Source: Dicyema japonicum
Lineage: Eukaryota > Dicyemida > Rhombozoa > Dicyemidae
Reading direction: 5' to 3'
NCBI GenBank assembly: GCA_011109175.1
Contig: RDEW01000031.1
Coordinates: forward strand, 380,807-444,806
Length of the DNA stretch: 64,000 nucleotides
Part shown: positions 11,160-22,445 of the stretch, one piece after another
Position numbering within the stretch: position 1 is the first letter of the stretch
How the letters are laid out: each line of letters starts with the position of its first letter
Notes under the pieces: model-generated
The model's database searches: none
Told to the model about the DNA's origin: nothing
What the model saw: only the letters and a program-made list of their open reading frames with translations
Made by a program: the position numbers and the translations under genes

Positions 11160-12670
11160 CAACATTCTTTTGATTTGAAAATGTTCTAGAGAGATTGAAG
11201 AATTCTTTGTAAGAAACGATATGTCTGTCCATCGGGAGCGACCACATTCCGCAAGAGATGACACTGAACCTGGCTCCGGACACTACGGAGTCAGTGTTCA
11301 CAATATATGACCTTTCAACGATAAATTGGGAACACTACAGAAGATACATATCTAGGACCTCAAAAACTGGAAGGAGGGACCTTATTCCCGAAGTGATATT
11401 GATATCATGGACAGATACCTCTCAATTGTTATGAAGCGATACTTGTCACTTACGCCAGGCGGAGACTGTCCGTGCTGAGTGCAAGAAGAACATTGATTTT
11501 CCCCCTTTTACGTTAACTCTGATTGAAGAGAGAAACTACTAGATGGACTCGATTACATTGACCGGTCAACTAAAGATAAATCAAAAAGCCATTGAAAGAG
11601 AAAAGACTAACTCTAGAACAGTTTGAAGTCGAGGCAAGCACTAAACACAAGACCCTCGTTCTGGAAGATTTACAAAAGAATAACTAGCCAGAAAAAGAAG
11701 GATATGAAAATCTTTTTGAACAAGCCAGAAGGTGGGTCATATTCTGCGGAAGAAGCCCCATAATATCTTTAAGAAGCAACTAGACCGTATCCAGGGAGTC
11801 GACCCAATGGAGTTGATCCCGAGGGAAGAATTGGAGCGTTACAAGAACTTCTTACCTATTCTCCGGATGATCTCAAAGATACCAATATGAGGATAACGAC
11901 AGAGGACGTTGATTGCATCAGAGCATGCAAAGCTAACGCTCCTGACATGATCATATTAGCATAGAATGTTCAAGGAAGGTCCAGAGGATTTGTTGCACGT
12001 GCTAAAGAACTTATTTAACGCAAGCATTGATCATGGATATGTCCTAAGACGCTGGAAACCTCTATTGTCAGGATGATACTTAAACCAGGGAGGGACTACT
12101 TAACTATAGGCCGATCAGCCTGATTTGCCCTCTATCTCCAAGATTGCTGAGAGAATTATCTTCAAGAGACTAAACGAGCACATGGAAGAGAGTTGCTTCC
12201 TCCTCGCGGAACAATGTAGCTTCAGACTTTGGAAGTCCTGCACGGATTGTATCCACCACATGCATTCGATGGTACTGAGAGGACTGGAATTCAAGAGCAA
12301 GTCAACCTGTGTGTTTGGACCTGTCCAAGGCATTCGATAGCGTGCGGCATGAAGCCCTCCTATCAAGGCTAGCAGCTGCTGACATCCAAAAGAATCTCTT
12401 CACATGGATAAAGACTTCCTAACAGGACGGACTTCCCGAGTACGTGTTGAGGGAAATATGTCATGAGATATCCTATTGAAGAGGGGCGTTCCACATGGCT
12501 CTGTCTTGAGCCCACTTTTTGTTCAATGTTTTGTCAGACTTCCCTACTCCGCCGGATGCGAACACCAAATTGTTAATATGATGGGTATAGAAACATACAT
12601 ATTAGAAAGAAAAATCAAGTTTTTCACTAATCAAGTGAGGACCTTGGTAAAATGTTCCACTTACCCATAG
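11160..12670 (+). pseudogene. LINE D (Jockey-like) endonuclease-RT remnant
   Basis: From about 11640 the plus strand carries a LINE linker and RT domain in shifting frames: an ISLICPLS..AERIIFKRL block at 12110-12175, EQCSFRLWKSCTDC near 12205, LSKAFDSVRHEALLSRL (RT motif A) at 12330, WIKDFLTGRTSRVRVEGN, and GVPHGSVLSPLF (motif B) at 12485. No YADD motif follows, because the copy is cut off near 12600. A second copy of the same family is at 56.5 kb. The 11160-11640 part is probably endonuclease but too worn to prove. Confidence 0.75.
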
Positions 12671-12820
12671 GACCCCTTAAAATCAATTTTTATGGGATTT
12701 AAAAAAGATGACTTTTTTACCTAAAGATGTCAAACATATTGTAAAATATCTCGTGATGTTTATTGATGAACTTATCCAAAACCTGAAAAAAATTTATCGG
12801 AGGCCATTTTGAATGGGAAC

Positions 12821-13318
12821 CCGAAATTTTGATTTTTTTATATTATGGTTAAAATGCGATTTGGAGATTATTCGGCGATATGAGTCACGTATCCTGTGAC
12901 GGTAGGATCTATGAAAATTAATGCTAATGCTTTAAGAATTCAACGCATTGTAAATGACTTCGATAATCGCGAAATTTTTTGATTATTTAAAAGCATTACC
13001 TATAATTTAGCATTTTAGAAATTAACACAATGTTTTGTTAATAATTGTCATAAACTTGTTTTCTAAAAATTATATTATCATAAATATTCATTTAAAGTTT
13101 AGTTTAGTCAATAATCAGTAAGATAATCAATAATTTTTCTATCACTTTAACCAATACACACACGTGTGGTGCATATCGTTGATTAAAATTTAACACTATT
13201 TGGAGAATTGAAGTTTTCAAATTTCTTCTATCTTGGGGATCTGGCCACGTGACTCATATCGTCAAATTAATCTCCAAAATCACATTTTAATGGTAATATA
13301 AAAAAATCAAAATTTCGA
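12821..13318. mobile_element. Foldback/MITE-like element with ~70-bp inverted arms
   Basis: The left arm 12821-12890 (GAAATTTTGATTTTTTTATA...GATATGAGTCACGT) is an imperfect reverse complement of 13244-13318. Conserved pieces are GAAATTTTGATTTTTTTATA, TTAAAATG.GATTT..GAGATTA and CGATATGAGTCACGT. About 350 bp of AT-rich non-coding DNA separates the arms. A Tc1-like transposase relic starts about 100 bp downstream and may belong to the same element. Confidence 0.65.
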
Positions 13319-13419
13319 CTCTTCTTTCAAGAACCTACGTGGTCGCTTGAATTTACAGGCGATGAATTTACCTAGAACCCGTTAAAAAATACCCTTTAAA
13401 CTAACTTCTGGTTACTGTT

Positions 13420-13862
13420 TGAATAAAGTGTTTCCTTTCCTTTGTAACATTCGTCCAATTGCTCTTCAACTTTAATCTATTGATGAAGGAAATCAAACAT
13501 TTTCGTAAATGATAACATACTTTTGGGCGTTTAATATTTCATCTATAAAAATGTTCACTCCTTGCGATGAAAAACTTTATTCCCATAGTCTGTAAATCAT
13601 CCACCAAGATGTTTCGGGTGATTCTCGGTTCATTGCCACAATTCTTTTCATCTTGTGAGAGAACGGCTAGATAGTTTTTGGATGCGCCAGATCTTGATTT
13701 ATTTGAAACAATCCCTCGTTCTTTCAGCTGAATGTTATATTTCTCACTGAACTTTTAGGAATGCTGAATAGTTTTGAAATTTCTTTTATAACTTTTTTTA
13801 TCTATGTGAGACTCCACGACCATCTGTTTTAGCTCAATGGAATATTCTTTTCGTTTTCCCAT
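13420..13862 (-). pseudogene. Tc1/mariner transposase, N-terminal part
   Basis: It starts at a minus-strand ATG (13862) with MGKRKEYSIELKQMVVESH. One frame step later come YKEISKLFSIPKSSVRNI and LKERGIVSNKSRSGASKN, then RITRNILVDDLQTMGIKV. These are the paired helix-turn-helix DNA-binding domain and linker of Tc1-like transposases, including the GRPR-like RSGAS region. Frameshifts and the lack of a recognisable DDE domain show it is a dead fragment. Confidence 0.8.
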
Positions 13863-13869
13863 AAGCATA

Positions 13870-14750
13870 TGAATTACTTAGTTCCATATGTGCCGGACTC
13901 TTATCTATCCATCTACACTACCGTAGTTCTTGAGGTCGTCTCCCGTTTTCATTTTCTACCAAATTGGCATATCCTGATCAAACCATAAAGGAAATTCTAG
14001 TTCTCATTCACTCCACGAAAACCCCCAGTTACATTTCGCATATAAAAAATATGCGCCAGCGAGATTTTGCTCCCTCACTTATCAACCCCCATTTAAATAT
14101 CCATGATCCTTCCATTAATTTGGTAATAACTTTTCACAAACAAGCACATGGATAGCAAAAGTCCTCTAAAATAGCGTTCTCTCCATTCTGAGGACACAAG
14201 AGAGTTTAGAGTGTGTATTCTCCAAAATTGGTGTACCCACTCTCTTTTAACTTCAGCCATCGAAAACATCATTTTTCTGATAACTGAATTATGAGACTTC
14301 CATGCCTGAGTGATGGATCAACTTGAAGGCTGTTCGATTTGAGGTGTTGGCACTCAAGTCCTGACACTCTGAGGCATATAGACGGTCCACAGAGACAACA
14401 ACCACCCACCAGGACGTTTTAATAATCTTTACTAGAAATATATTGCAGGTTATGTATACCAGAGTTTCTGCATTTTGTGGATACCTTTCAATCGTCCTTA
14501 TTTCCCCTCGGTGATGACTGACAGTTGGCAAGGACATAATCAAATTAAAACATTATTGCATTATCTTCGCCATCCCTCACGCTGTACGGTATTTTGTCTC
14601 CAAGTTTATAATAGGCAGAATCATGGTGAAATCGTTGGCTTCTGACTGCGAATCCTAATCCTGAAATCCAATACCAGTTCAATTACTGTTGTTGTAGTTG
14701 ATGGCTTCGAGCAAACTCCTTATCTTCAATAAAATAGTTAAACTCAGTGA
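13870..14750. other. No recognisable gene
   Basis: Frames of 60-85 aa exist on both strands (13964-14155 plus, 14543-14289 minus) but match nothing I know. There is no exon-intron pattern and no terminal repeats. Confidence 0.4.
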
Positions 14751-15010
14751 TGATTACATCTGGGGGATGTCCAATTGTGAATGTTTTTCGATTATCCTTT
14801 TCGTTAGTCTTCTCCATCCTTTTCTGTGTCGTGCTCGTTTCCTGATTTCTTCCAGATCGTCTACATCCATCAGTCGGCCCCGATCACTCCGTAGTCCTCC
14901 GCAAGTCTCTTGGACGTCTTCTAAATGCAGGAGATACAGCATGGCCGAATAATTCTTCCATGGCGGCATTGCATGGTGTCTGTTCACCCATCCGTAGAAT
15001 ATTTCAAAAA
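14750..15010 (-). pseudogene. LINE B, C-terminal fragment
   Basis: The minus strand reads CNAAMEELFGHAV, then SPAFRRRPRDLRRT, then, after a frameshift, LMDVDDLEEIRKRARHRKG and WRRLTKRIIEKH. This is the LINE B tail (compare PANIAMEDYF...FRGRRRITL...GDDLDELRK). Confidence 0.75.
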
Positions 15011-15099
15011 AGGCGCCAGCGGACTTTAAGTACGTTCAGACTAATTGGTCCACAATCAGTCTATCTGTATAATGTATTGTTTGAGATTTTTTTGGCCAA

Positions 15100-15380
15100 G
15101 AGTATCCAATGTATTATTAGTTAGTTAAGTAACCCCAGCCTCACTAACTTGTAGGAGGCCAACAGCTATTAAGTAGGACGCAGCAGATGTTGGTCGCTCC
15201 CATAGATCGGTCAGTCCCGGCATTGTAGAGAAACGTTGTGCCAATTCATGACATTCAAATAGGTGATTTGTTGTTAGCACGTGGAGGTTGCAAAAGGGGC
15301 AGAGTATATCATATGTTGGTAGATATGGGTGGTGCCCACATCGTAGACGAGCCATATTTACTCGCACGTCCCTTGAAAGA
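15100..15380 (-). pseudogene. Jockey/CR1-like LINE C-terminal tail with CCHC knuckle
   Basis: An uninterrupted minus-strand frame reads VRVNMARLRCGHHPYLPTY, then CPFCNLHVLTTNHLFEC, then LTDLWERPTSAASYL to a stop at about 15125. The LR.GH/Y block followed by C-x2-C...H-x3-C and LWE.P...A is the standard end of Jockey-group LINEs, where the knuckle is thought to bind nucleic acid. Only the tail is kept, but it has no stops, so the insertion may be fairly recent. Confidence 0.75.
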
Positions 15381-15459
15381 AAGGATTCTGATTAGTCTAT
15401 TGGAGGAGGGGGTCCCTGTAATATTTTATTGTCTCCGAGTCTTCGGATGCTTCTCGTAG

Positions 15460-16010
15460 AAACAAAATCGTGTATCTGTTTCAGACGACTCCTGTCATTG
15501 GGGATGGAAGGAATGGATGATAACATTCGAGACAAATCACTGGTTGTCATAATAATTTTCCTTTTGTTTTGCGGCTTGCATAGGGAGTGGCAGGGTATTA
15601 TAACTATATTATTATTAAAAACTAAAAATCACCGACAAATTAAATAACTACATAGCCGTATACGTGTTTTGATGGCGGATGGCCGAAAACCACATAGCCG
15701 TCGAGTAGCCATCTCATTCTTGCTAGGTGTTCTTCCCGGGTTCCAACGCATTTCCGGATTGGGCGGGGGTTTCTAACTTTTTTGGAGGGTAGTAAGGATC
15801 CGGTTTTCCTCACTAATTCTTCAAAAAGTGTAGGGTTTAGAGGTGTCCAAGAAATATAAAATGGTATTTATAACTTTATAAAATATTCAAAAATTTTTAT
15901 TAAATTTTTAATTAATTTTAAATGTTACCTTATTAAATCGTTGTGGGATTAATGCAAAAAAATCTCCGACCGATAGCTTTATATATATTGGTTGAAGTGG
16001 TGACGTGCTT
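15460..16010. other. No recognisable gene
   Basis: AT-rich sequence with short plus-strand frames that I cannot assign. A CACATAGCCGTA-like motif occurs twice near 15650-15700. Confidence 0.35.
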
Positions 16011-16019
16011 CTGTTTTTC

Positions 16020-16515
16020 CCCGGAAAAATTATGTCTTTATCATGTTTACATTCAAACTCCTTGTTCACCATCGCACATACAACGTTCGAGGCCTCTCAT
16101 CTTTTACCAAGAGGGAACAACTATCTAAGATCTGTCACGTTACAAAATTGACATCTGCTGCTTACAAGAGACAAAGAATGCCCTTGGATACGAAGGAACC
16201 TTTAGAAATTACCAGATTATTTTACTCCCATCAGACAATCGTCATGACCCCGTAATAAGAGAATTGTCGGAACAGCAGAAGGAAACACGTTCGGAACTGG
16301 GAAGTTCAAATTCGAATAAAAGTGCATTAAAGAGAAAACGTAATCAAATATCACATTTGATAAGAAAACGATCGAATGACCTCTGGCACAAATATTTGGA
16401 CGATAAGGCCACTGAAATTGAAAACTGTCTGTTTTGGAAGACTAATGTTGGCGAAAATGGCGGTAAAGCATGGCCCAAGCGAAATCCTTTTAGGGCTACG
16501 CGAAGGAGCTTTTAA
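16020..16515 (+). pseudogene. LINE endonuclease fragment with internal deletion
   Basis: The start reads TYNVRGLSSFTKREQLSK and, one frame over, DICCLQETKNALGYEG. These are the N-terminal beta strand and catalytic QETK block of an APE-type LINE endonuclease. From 16264 the frame reads a Lys/Arg-rich linker (SALKRKRNQISHLIRKRSN). Most of the endonuclease core (GDFN, SDH blocks) is missing, so a deletion joins both parts. The family is distinct from LINE A and LINE B. Confidence 0.65.
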
Positions 16516-16611
16516 CTAACTATAGCTTTATATTTCCATTCTAAAGGCACATTGAAGATCATTCAGACCCACGTGATGGTTTTCGGGCCATTAAAACACG
16601 TATACAGTTTA

Positions 16612-17622
16612 CCCTCTGTTGCTCGCCAATTCTATTGGTCGCCATTTCTATAACTCGCCATTTTTTGGAAAAAATCCAATTTTACTAAGGAAATCCATTG
16701 CTCGCCAAATTCTCTTACTCGTTTTAGTATTAGAAAATTAAAATTTATTATTAAAAAAATAATTTTTTTCATGGTGAATTGGGATATACTGCGGATGAGT
16801 TTAAAATAGAAATTGAAGACTTTAAAAAATTATCTTCTCAAAAATAAATGAATATGCTGCCGAAAATGTTTATAATGCTGACGAAACTGGTGTGTTTTAC
16901 AAGACTATTCCTTCAAAAAGTGTATGCAGGAGACGCAGATCAGGACAGAAATTACTTAAAGATCGGTTTAAAATTTTTTAGCTAATCTTCAGATTTTCAT
17001 TAATGCTTTGAGCAAATATGACTGGATCTGATAAAAGAACCCCATTGATGATCGGAAACTATAAGAAACCAAGATGTTTCAACAACATGAACGTTGATAA
17101 ATATTTACAATACCACAATTCTTCAAAGGCTTGGATAAAAATGCAACTTTTCAACGAATAGTTGTATAAATGGGACATGAATCTCAAACAAAAATAAAGA
17201 AGGATACTTTTGGTTGTAGACCATTGTCCTCATAAAAAACAATCGAATTAAGTATGATAAAAGTTTTATATTTACCAAAAAACAAGACGACTGTGCTTCA
17301 ACCGATGGATCAAAGGATTATTAGATCATTCTAATTCTATTTTAACAAATTTAAATTTAAACATATTATGTAAAAAATAAATTATAGTGAAGAAAATATT
17401 GAATATTATAAAAATTAACGCTAAAGGATGGAGTCTTATTTTCTCATCTTGCCTGGAAAAATGTGTTGTGGATAATGTTTATAGTCACTCAAATAGATTT
17501 TAAAAAATTATACAAAAATTTTTGTTTAAATAGAAGATACGATATCGATTATTTCTATTACTCGCCAAATTTTCTTAGTCGCCAATTTTTGCTTGGTCTC
17601 AAAAATGGCGAGCAATAGAGGG
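16612..17622 (+). mobile_element. pogo/Tigger-like DNA transposon with both terminal inverted repeats
   Basis: The left end CCCTCTGTTGCTCGCCA (16612-16628) and the reverse complement of the right end (17606-17622, CCCTCTATTGCTCGCCA) match at 16 of 17 positions. Both are flanked by TA (16610-16611, 17623-17624), the target site expected for pogo/Tc1-mariner elements. Copies of TCGCCA-type hexamers recur inside both ends. Inside, a plus-strand transposase relic reads YNADETGVFYKTIPSKSV near 16870, PLMIGNYKKPRCFNNMN near 17042, WIKMQLFN near 17132 and ILLVVDHCPHKKQ near 17205. These are the DDE_1 catalytic blocks (first and second Asp visible), but with several stops. The body is 1011 bp, about half of an autonomous element. 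Confidence 0.85.
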
Positions 17623-17639
17623 TAACTTAGATGAGCTTG

Positions 17640-18440
17640 TATTGACTTTTCAATAGCCAAGATTGTTTTCTGTCTCCCAGATATAGTTTCTTCAGACTCA
17701 AATTTCCAAAGCCACACCTCAATAGCCTCTTACTGGAGCACTACCTTTTTTATAACTTGCCATGTACTGCCGGTTTATGCTCACCGAACCATAGACTTTA
17801 TTCTCCCTCAGAACATGGTGGATCAATCTCAGCATACTCTAATTGTTCAGAGTGACCAATATGCCAAGATACTTAGATGCCTCATATTCACCTAACACTA
17901 AGTCGTCGTAAATGGGACCATTAGTTGCTTATTCGACATAATTCAACTATCATGGCATGGATAGTCATTTATTTGAGGATCTGTTTTAAAAACAGAAAAA
18001 AGAGTAGCGATAAAATTCTTAGTGAAATCCTCTCTCTCAGGGTTGAACTCCCTATAGCTCTTTTTGTTGCAATGTAGTCGAAGCCATTTTCAGTTAACCA
18101 TAGAAGCTGTGAACAGAGCAGACATTTAGCTTTACCGTGCAATCTTTAAGGCACTTGTGATTAATCTAATCGAATGACTTCCTAAACCCACGTTGCCTTC
18201 AACTCATCACATCGTCTATAAAGGACATACATTCAACAAGAAGAATAAAGGTAGTGAAGAGAATTCCTTGGTTCTCCCTCTGCGATTAGTTATAATAAAC
18301 GTCATTTACTTAAATAAACTGTGTCCTGCCTGAGCAGAGCTACAGCTAATATGGCTCTGCGTATAAGTGCAGAGGACCTTGTTAGGATGACGACCATACG
18401 ATTTATCTCCCTCCTGCATTTACAGTGATGCAAGCGTTTA
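17640..18440 (-). pseudogene. LINE RT remnant (third RT type)
   Basis: In minus-strand order there are a SFIDDVMS..RGFRKSFD.INHKCL block (motif A region), long degraded palm sequence, EYEASKYLGILVTL (the .KYLG. block after the YADD motif) and KVYGSVSINRQYMASYKK. This combination is typical of the RT palm-thumb region of non-LTR elements, but it is not LINE A, B or D. Stops are frequent. Confidence 0.5.
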
Positions 18441-18443
18441 GAG

Positions 18444-19344
18444 CAGAGCTTTTCAAAAAATAATTCTCACGGCACATTAATCGTAAAAAATAATCCACGG
18501 CACACATTAAAAAATAAAAAAATTAATTTTTTAAGATGTGTAAAACTAAGTACAAAAATTGGTAATTTAATGCCAAAATTTTTATTAATAAAAAAATGAA
18601 TTCTTAATTATTATTGTTTTTGCATATATCATCAATATCAGGTCGAATGGTTAACAAAGGCACTCGCATTTCAGCACAAATCCGACAAGAAACAGTGTTA
18701 TCTGACAAAGGTATCTTCATTATTTTTTGTTCAAATTTATGACCAAACATAGTCCGAGCAATAATACGACAAGCAGGATCAAGTTTTCGCCAATATTGTG
18801 AGGTTTTAGTTCACTTCTGAGATCAGGTATGAACATTTCAATGATTCCTTTGTGTTTAAAAAAGTTTCACTGAACATCATTTGACTAGATCTACGATTCA
18901 TGGTAAAAACCAAATAATACTTAAGTTGTTTTTTTCAAATGGATAAAATAATCCACAGATTTTTCGGAATAGTCCGGATGCTTGGAAGTAAAATGTCTCT
19001 TTAGTTTGCTAGGAACCATAGCATCACTTGCCAAAAATCCATGCAAATTAGACATTGAGGTAGTTTATTTTTATCTTTGCATATACATCCAAATGACAAA
19101 TAAGAATCTTTATAAGAACGACGAACTGATTTACCCATAAGCTCGTTGATGCGCACGTTATTAAAAAATTAATAAATAATGGTTAACCAATGTAAATGTC
19201 ATTTAATGTATAATAAAAAAATGATTATTTTAATTTTAGTAATTATTTTAATTCGTTTATCTTTTTAAATTAATTAGGTCAAAAATGTATATAAATTTAT
19301 TCAAATTTGTATTTGGCAGGCGGCACACCGTTTGATAACCTCTG
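18444..19344 (-). mobile_element. hAT transposon with 8-bp target-site duplication
   Basis: Identical GTTTAGAG octamers (18436-18443 and 19345-19352) flank a 901-bp element. Its ends are CAGAGCTTTTCAAA and, reverse-complemented, CAGAGGTTATCAAA, a hAT-type terminal inverted repeat. The minus strand inside reads VRRSYKDSYLSFGCIC, then PQCLICMDF and a downstream H-x-H-like part. This is the BED-type zinc finger region of ZBED/FAM200-like hAT transposases. A LISEVN..LTILAKT..SC piece follows, then an internal deletion removes most of the catalytic domain. Not autonomous. Confidence 0.85.
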
Positions 19345-19539
19345 GTTTAGAGTGTAAGATATCGGGAAAAACATCGAATGATGCTACTAAGGGAAGTAAC
19401 GAAGCACGTGTCTTTCTTTTTTATAATTTAAAGTTTCGAATGCTGCGGAATTGCAACAAGAAACAAAGTTCCTCTAGATTTTTTTGTATTCAAGGCTACA
19501 GTCAATTTTAGCAGAAAATTCTGTAAAGGGCAATGTTGC

Positions 19540-19870
19540 ATATGTTGAATTAGAGAATTTATTTATTAACTCCGGGATCACCGAGAAAGATAGACAAAGT
19601 AAAGTCAACTAGTTAGGTGATCCCAGTTCCCGCAACCAAACATGTCATCCTAAGCATGTGCGTCTCCATTGTTCCCATTGTTAAAAGGAATGCCTTCTTT
19701 GATCCTTGCAGAGGAAGCCGATTGGGAAAAGAAATTTCTTAGCCAACCGATTTTTTTTTGCGTGGAAGTGAGAGGCTTAGTGGGTGTCCATCTTCCTCGC
19801 AAATGCGGAGAAATCCGGAACCACATCTACGAGTTGTAGATTCCGTCAGCAGGGGAGGTATTTAGAGAAT
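19540..19870 (-). pseudogene. LINE A, 3' end fragment
   Basis: Read on the minus strand it aligns base by base with the LINE A end at 38270-38545: a TTCCGGATTTCT.CGC block, AATCGGTTGGCTAAGAAATT, GCTTCCTCTGCAAG, GAACTGGGATCACCTAACT, a TTTCTCGGTGATCCCGG 3'UTR block and a final GTTAATAAATAAA tail. Confidence 0.8.
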
Positions 19871-20469
19871 GAAAATGACGGTATTTCCGATGAAATGGAA
19901 ATAATTATCGATGATATTGAAAATATTGATTTAATAAATTCTTAAACGTTTTTTTTATTCGATTATTTTTTGGCATGGTTATTTTCGTAAAACACCGGTA
20001 GTTCAGAAAGTGTCTAACATTACTCCCGTTCCAGCATGTACCCAAGCAACAATTTAGTGGTGTACAGTCAGGTGACACCCACATTGGTTACTTTTAACTC
20101 AGAAAACAACAAAGACAACAAAACATTACCCATTTACGTACAGCCATCAAATGGACTGCACTTGTGGAACCGAACCCTATTTGCCTATCAAAGCCCACAA
20201 AAAGAAATCCTTGTGGGAACCGACCCCACACCTAAATAAGACGCGAGCGACATCACCAACCACTAGTATCTGCCTATGACGTTGGCCACGTGTTTCCAAT
20301 ATCCCAATTTTCATTGTACCACCTTTGATCTTTCATTAAGAATCCCATATAAATTATTGATTTTCAATACTTCAAAGAAATCAACGTTAATTAAAGGCCC
20401 AAGAGTTAATTAGTTAATATGGGAGTAGCTACCAATGTACCTCCACCTATCTCCACTCAACGTGAAATA
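19871..20469. other. No recognisable gene; 3' flank of the ORP9-like gene
   Basis: One plus-strand frame of 67 aa (20036-20239) is unassigned. I see no repeat ends or exons. Confidence 0.4.
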
Positions 20470-22445
20470 CTAAAATAACAAAGCGGACGAAACCTTTGGT
20501 TTGTACTCAATATTTTTCTCCATTCTGTGCTTTCGTTCATTCCGCTGCTTCTCCTCCAATTTGCTCTTGTAGAAAGTCGCTTGAGTGATATCGTCCTTGA
20601 AGAGGTTCTTAGTCACATCGTACCACTGTCTAATAGAGAATTAGGTCAGAGTCACCTCCGGGATTCATTTGGCTCCTGGACTTTCAGTGGTTGAACGATT
20701 TTTTTCATTACCGGAGTACTTTTGCAGTCAAAAAAAACTTGTGGTTCCTAAATTCATAACACGGTTAACCTGGTCCTTGGAGTACGAAATCATCATGACT
20801 CCGTTCCATGTCCCCTTAATTGTGCAGAACGATGACTTATTCCCCGGCGCGAAAATCTCAGCGGTAATCTCGTTTTTAAGGTTCTTGTACATCGGCTAAA
20901 ACTCATCAAAGAGGCTGACCTTGGTATGAAAGTTCACGGAGGCTGAGTAACCAGTCGTAGCCTTTAATTCCACCTTCCCTCCAAGTTCAAACCACGGGAC
21001 CGTCAGTATGGATCTGCATAAGTCAGAGTTTCATGGAAACCTTGCATATCCTGAGGGAAATGAAATAGTGTATGTCTCATTATGCTCCTCTAATCTTATC
21101 TGAGTCTCCCCAATCATGTCAACTCCCACGGAAAATCCCATAAACCGCGATTTCGTCCAGATTTGTCCTTCAATCGAAAATTTTTTGTTTTTGTTTTCAG
21201 CAAAAAAGGCACTCACTAAACATAATTGGGTTGATCACCTGGGGGATGGTGTGATACCTGTTCTACCAGGAAGGTCATGTCCCCTTCAGTAGCCCAGGGG
21301 ACGGGTCCAGTCTTCGTCAAGTTCTCAGAGTCCTCCAACTTCCAGTAACACCTGAAGATTTCCCCCAAAATTGGATTGTAAGGTTTTTTGGCGATATCAG
21401 GATTTCTCCCGGCGTGGAAGCAACTTAGATAAGCTCTGACCATCTCCACCATACGATCACGTGGGTTATTAACATTTGTAATTCTACTCACAGCTTCACA
21501 TTACTTAACGTATCCTACCTAGCAAAAAAATCACAGTGGGAGAAGAAATCAGCCAGCATTTCCAGAAGAGACCGCCTCTCAAGGATAAACGTGGGCAGAG
21601 TTATCTTAGTGAGGTCCATCCCGACTTTGACTTGCTTTAGGAGGTGTTTTATCACACTCTGGTTAGAAGGGGAACTTGAACTATTGGTGGCTTTGTCCAC
21701 CCCATAGAGGATGTCCTCGTCCACTGCTTCATCATCAGATCTGGGTCTTATCAAGCAAAAATACTGTAAATTCACGCAGTCGACAAATTCAGAAGACTCT
21801 ACCCGGGAGATGGATTGACACGTGCTCTGATAACCTCTCAGGGTTTGATCGATGTCCGTAAAAATGACTGAGAGTTTACTGAGGTTACTCTAAGAATTCC
21901 GATGTGAGTTACCTGTAAGGAATCGACTATGAGGTTGGCGTCCCCCGGGTTTTCAATCGATGTCCTCAATTTCTTAAATTTTAATTTTTGTCTTACTAAG
22001 GTCTCCTCGTAGATGACTTCGATCAGAGATTTTCCAGATTGCACGTCATTGGAAACGATGTTGTAAATCTCAAAGGTGGATTCGACCGGCTTGACTTCTT
22101 CCAACTGGAAGATCACCTCTTCGATCTTGTTAACCCAACTCATTTTCTCGTCATTACTCTTGGCTTGGAAGTAGACGACCGAATTATCTGCCGTGGAAGT
22201 CAATGTGAAGCCACTATCTTCAACATCGTCTACTCCTACGAGGGAATCCTCGGGAATTTGCAAATAAATTTACTTTTAGTGAGAATCGTCCACGTGGGTT
22301 CTTCCTTTTAGCCTTATCTTTCGACTGAACTTATTATAACTAATACAGTAAAGTATGTTAGCTCTGATTGGTCAATGTCCAGTACAAAATATCTCTCCTG
22401 CCATCCATTCGCATCACTTGTCCATTTACTGAGGAATCCTTCCAT
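20470..22445 (-). CDS. OSBPL9: Oxysterol-binding-protein-related protein (ORP9/10/11 type), 10 exons with 22-32 nt introns
   Basis: Lipid-transfer protein of membrane contact sites; ORP9-type proteins exchange PI4P and phosphatidylserine or sterol between ER and Golgi. Removing introns 22325-22346, 22249-22273, 21890-21912, 21487-21518, 21216-21238, 21014-21040, 20896-20919, 20748-20769 and 20630-20655 leaves exactly 584 codons (583 aa). An N-terminal PH domain (about 1-105) starts [21 protein letters not shown] linker follows, then the ORD (about 265-583) with [15 protein letters not shown], the family signature EQVSHHPP (about 361-368, split from VSAFFAE by a 23-nt intron), [37 protein letters not shown] and a C-terminal coiled [14 protein letters not shown] helix. 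Start ATG 22445 opens directly into the PH fold. It looks complete and functional. The exact paralogue (ORP9, 10 or 11) is inferred from PH-ORD layout and overall similarity. Confidence 0.95.

Noticed and set aside
21676-22311. Plus-strand frames opposite the ORP9-like gene
   Set aside because: They are antisense shadows of PH-domain and linker exons with no family match.
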